A stretch of DNA of 43,977 bases from Verrucomicrobiota bacterium. Lineage in GTDB: Bacteria; Verrucomicrobiota; Verrucomicrobiia; JABWAM01. Position 1 is the first letter of the stretch, and every line of letters starts with the position of its first letter. Below, in pieces: positions 43,254 through 43,977 of the stretch. The stretch is taken from positions 1 to 43,977 of the forward strand of contig JACQHZ010000026.1 in NCBI GenBank assembly GCA_016198745.1. Direction: 5' to 3'. Under the pieces are notes generated by a model. The model was not told the DNA's origin. It saw only the letters and a list, made by a program, of their open reading frames with translations, and ran no database searches. Position numbers and translations under genes: made by a program.

Positions 43254-43952
43254 TCAGAGCGGATTCAAGGTTGCGTAGGTCAACAGATTGGTTTTAATGG
43301 TTCCGACGTGTCCATCACAGAAAAGCGCATTCAGTTTGCCGAAATGCCAGTTCCCCTGCCTGGCAAGAGCGAGATCGCCCGGATTCGAGGTTGTGTTATA
43401 AGCCGGCCGGTTTGGCGCACCAGGATCAGGCCCCGCGTCCAGCGCCAGGATGATCCGCGCCGGATCGGGAATGGAATCCAATCTCCACAACTTGAAGAAA
43501 CCGGGGGTATCCCGCGTGATACTGGAATTCAACGAGTAATTTGACGGATTGCCGCCAAGATTCTGCGTGAGCGGGTTCACCGGACATCGCAGCACCGGGT
43601 TCATCTCAGCCATGGTCCAGGTGACTTTCACGGGACCCAGCGACGAAACCAGTTTGACCGGCCATTGAACGGGAGAACTCTCCGGGTTAAAATGGGGCGG
43701 CGGTTTGCCGTCGTTTTCCCCGGCATAGATAAAAATGGCGAGTCCGATCTGCTTCAGGTTGGCCATGCAGTTCGCCGCCTTGGCCCGGTCTCGGGCGCCT
43801 CGAATCGCCGGCATCAGCAAGGCCGCCAGGATCGAGATGATTGCGATGACGACCAGCAATTCCACCAAAGTGAAGCATGTCGCGGCGGCATGTTTCAAGG
43901 CCCGTTCTCTTTCCGGCGGGGAGCGGCTTGCGGCGCCAAGATCGCTTCTCAT
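43254..43952 (-). CDS. Type II secretion-like pseudopilin D
   Basis: 232 residues. The mature helix starts [20 protein letters not shown] after a 26-residue leader ([20 protein letters not shown]...). The residue before the cleavage point is Cys (ATC|FTLVE), not the Gly that prepilin peptidase normally requires. The C-terminus carries an exact H-X9-DG motif ([13 protein letters not shown]). The start at 43952 follows an AAAGG-like purine run, unlike the other three copies; only 25 bases of upstream sequence lie in the window, so the repeat block cannot be checked. It is transcribed toward the propeller, LamG and lyase genes and begins the right-hand cluster. Confidence 0.85.
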   Translation of the reverse strand: MRSDLGAASRSPPERERALKHAAATCFTLVELLVVIAIISILAALLMPAIRGARDRAKAANCMANLKQIGLAIFIYAGENDGKPPPHFNPESSPVQWPVKLVSSLGPVKVTWTMAEMNPVLRCPVNPLTQNLGGNPSNYSLNSSITRDTPGFFKLWRLDSIPDPARIILALDAGPDPGAPNRPAYNTTSNPGDLALARQGNWHFGKLNALFCDGHVGTIKTNLLTYATLNPL

Positions 43953-43977
43953 AACCTTTAATCATGGTATATCAGGC

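Overview
The window reads as GC-rich bacterial DNA from a carbohydrate-degrading member of the PVC superphylum, most likely Verrucomicrobiota or a relative (Lentisphaerae/Kiritimatiellae-like). This is inferred from the gene mix: several type II pseudopilins with an FTLVELL/FTLIELL N-terminus and a C-terminal H...DGH motif, exported LamG, beta-helix and beta-propeller proteins, many glycoside hydrolase and heparinase relatives, and GntR-headed sugar regulators. No rRNA, tRNA or CRISPR array was seen.

Layout. (1) 1-2420 is a decayed accessory edge: a helicase scrap, an intact VapBC-like toxin-antitoxin pair, a scrap of a restriction-type DNA methyltransferase, a scrap of a sugar regulator, an internally deleted uroporphyrinogen-decarboxylase-family gene and a cluster of hairpins. 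(2) 2586-4567 is a GH95 fucosidase-type gene with its middle deleted and the two ends out of frame. (3) 4631-22254 holds three consecutive plus-strand cassettes. Each starts with the same promoter-like repeat block and a pseudopilin. Cassette A continues with a LamG protein and a dehydrogenase. Cassette B continues with a 1299-residue beta-helix/propeller/CBM9-like protein. Cassette C continues with an exported protein, a 1389-residue putative glycosidase with a propeller tail, and two further TIM-barrel-like enzymes. (4) 22277-25937 is another decayed stretch: a 5'-truncated heparinase, nested inverted repeats, an enzyme tail, a truncated IS4-type transposase and a regulator gene that has lost its DNA-binding domain. 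(5) 25938-33866 holds a second large putative glycosidase, paralogous to the cassette C enzyme, two unknown ORFs, a GH-D/GH36-like enzyme, an intact GntR/LacI-type regulator and the head of a GH38 mannosidase. (6) 33895-43952, all on the minus strand, runs (in transcription order) pseudopilin, propeller protein, LamG protein, CBM9-heparinase enzyme, Gfo/Idh/MocA oxidoreductase, then an M14 carboxypeptidase, an enolase-superfamily scrap and nadC.

Working idea. The repeated unit is a pseudopilin gene followed within 0-90 bp by an exported beta-rich protein (LamG, beta-helix or propeller) and then by sugar-active enzymes or dehydrogenases. Three of the four units share a block of three direct repeats spaced 11 bp apart, placed 57-59 bp before the pseudopilin ATG. 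This looks like a family of co-regulated saccharide-use cassettes in which a dedicated pseudopilin accompanies the surface proteins. GntR/LacI-type regulators and a shared 20-bp candidate operator add a second layer of control. Many genes here are broken by internal deletions, so the region is either decaying quickly or contains assembly joins.
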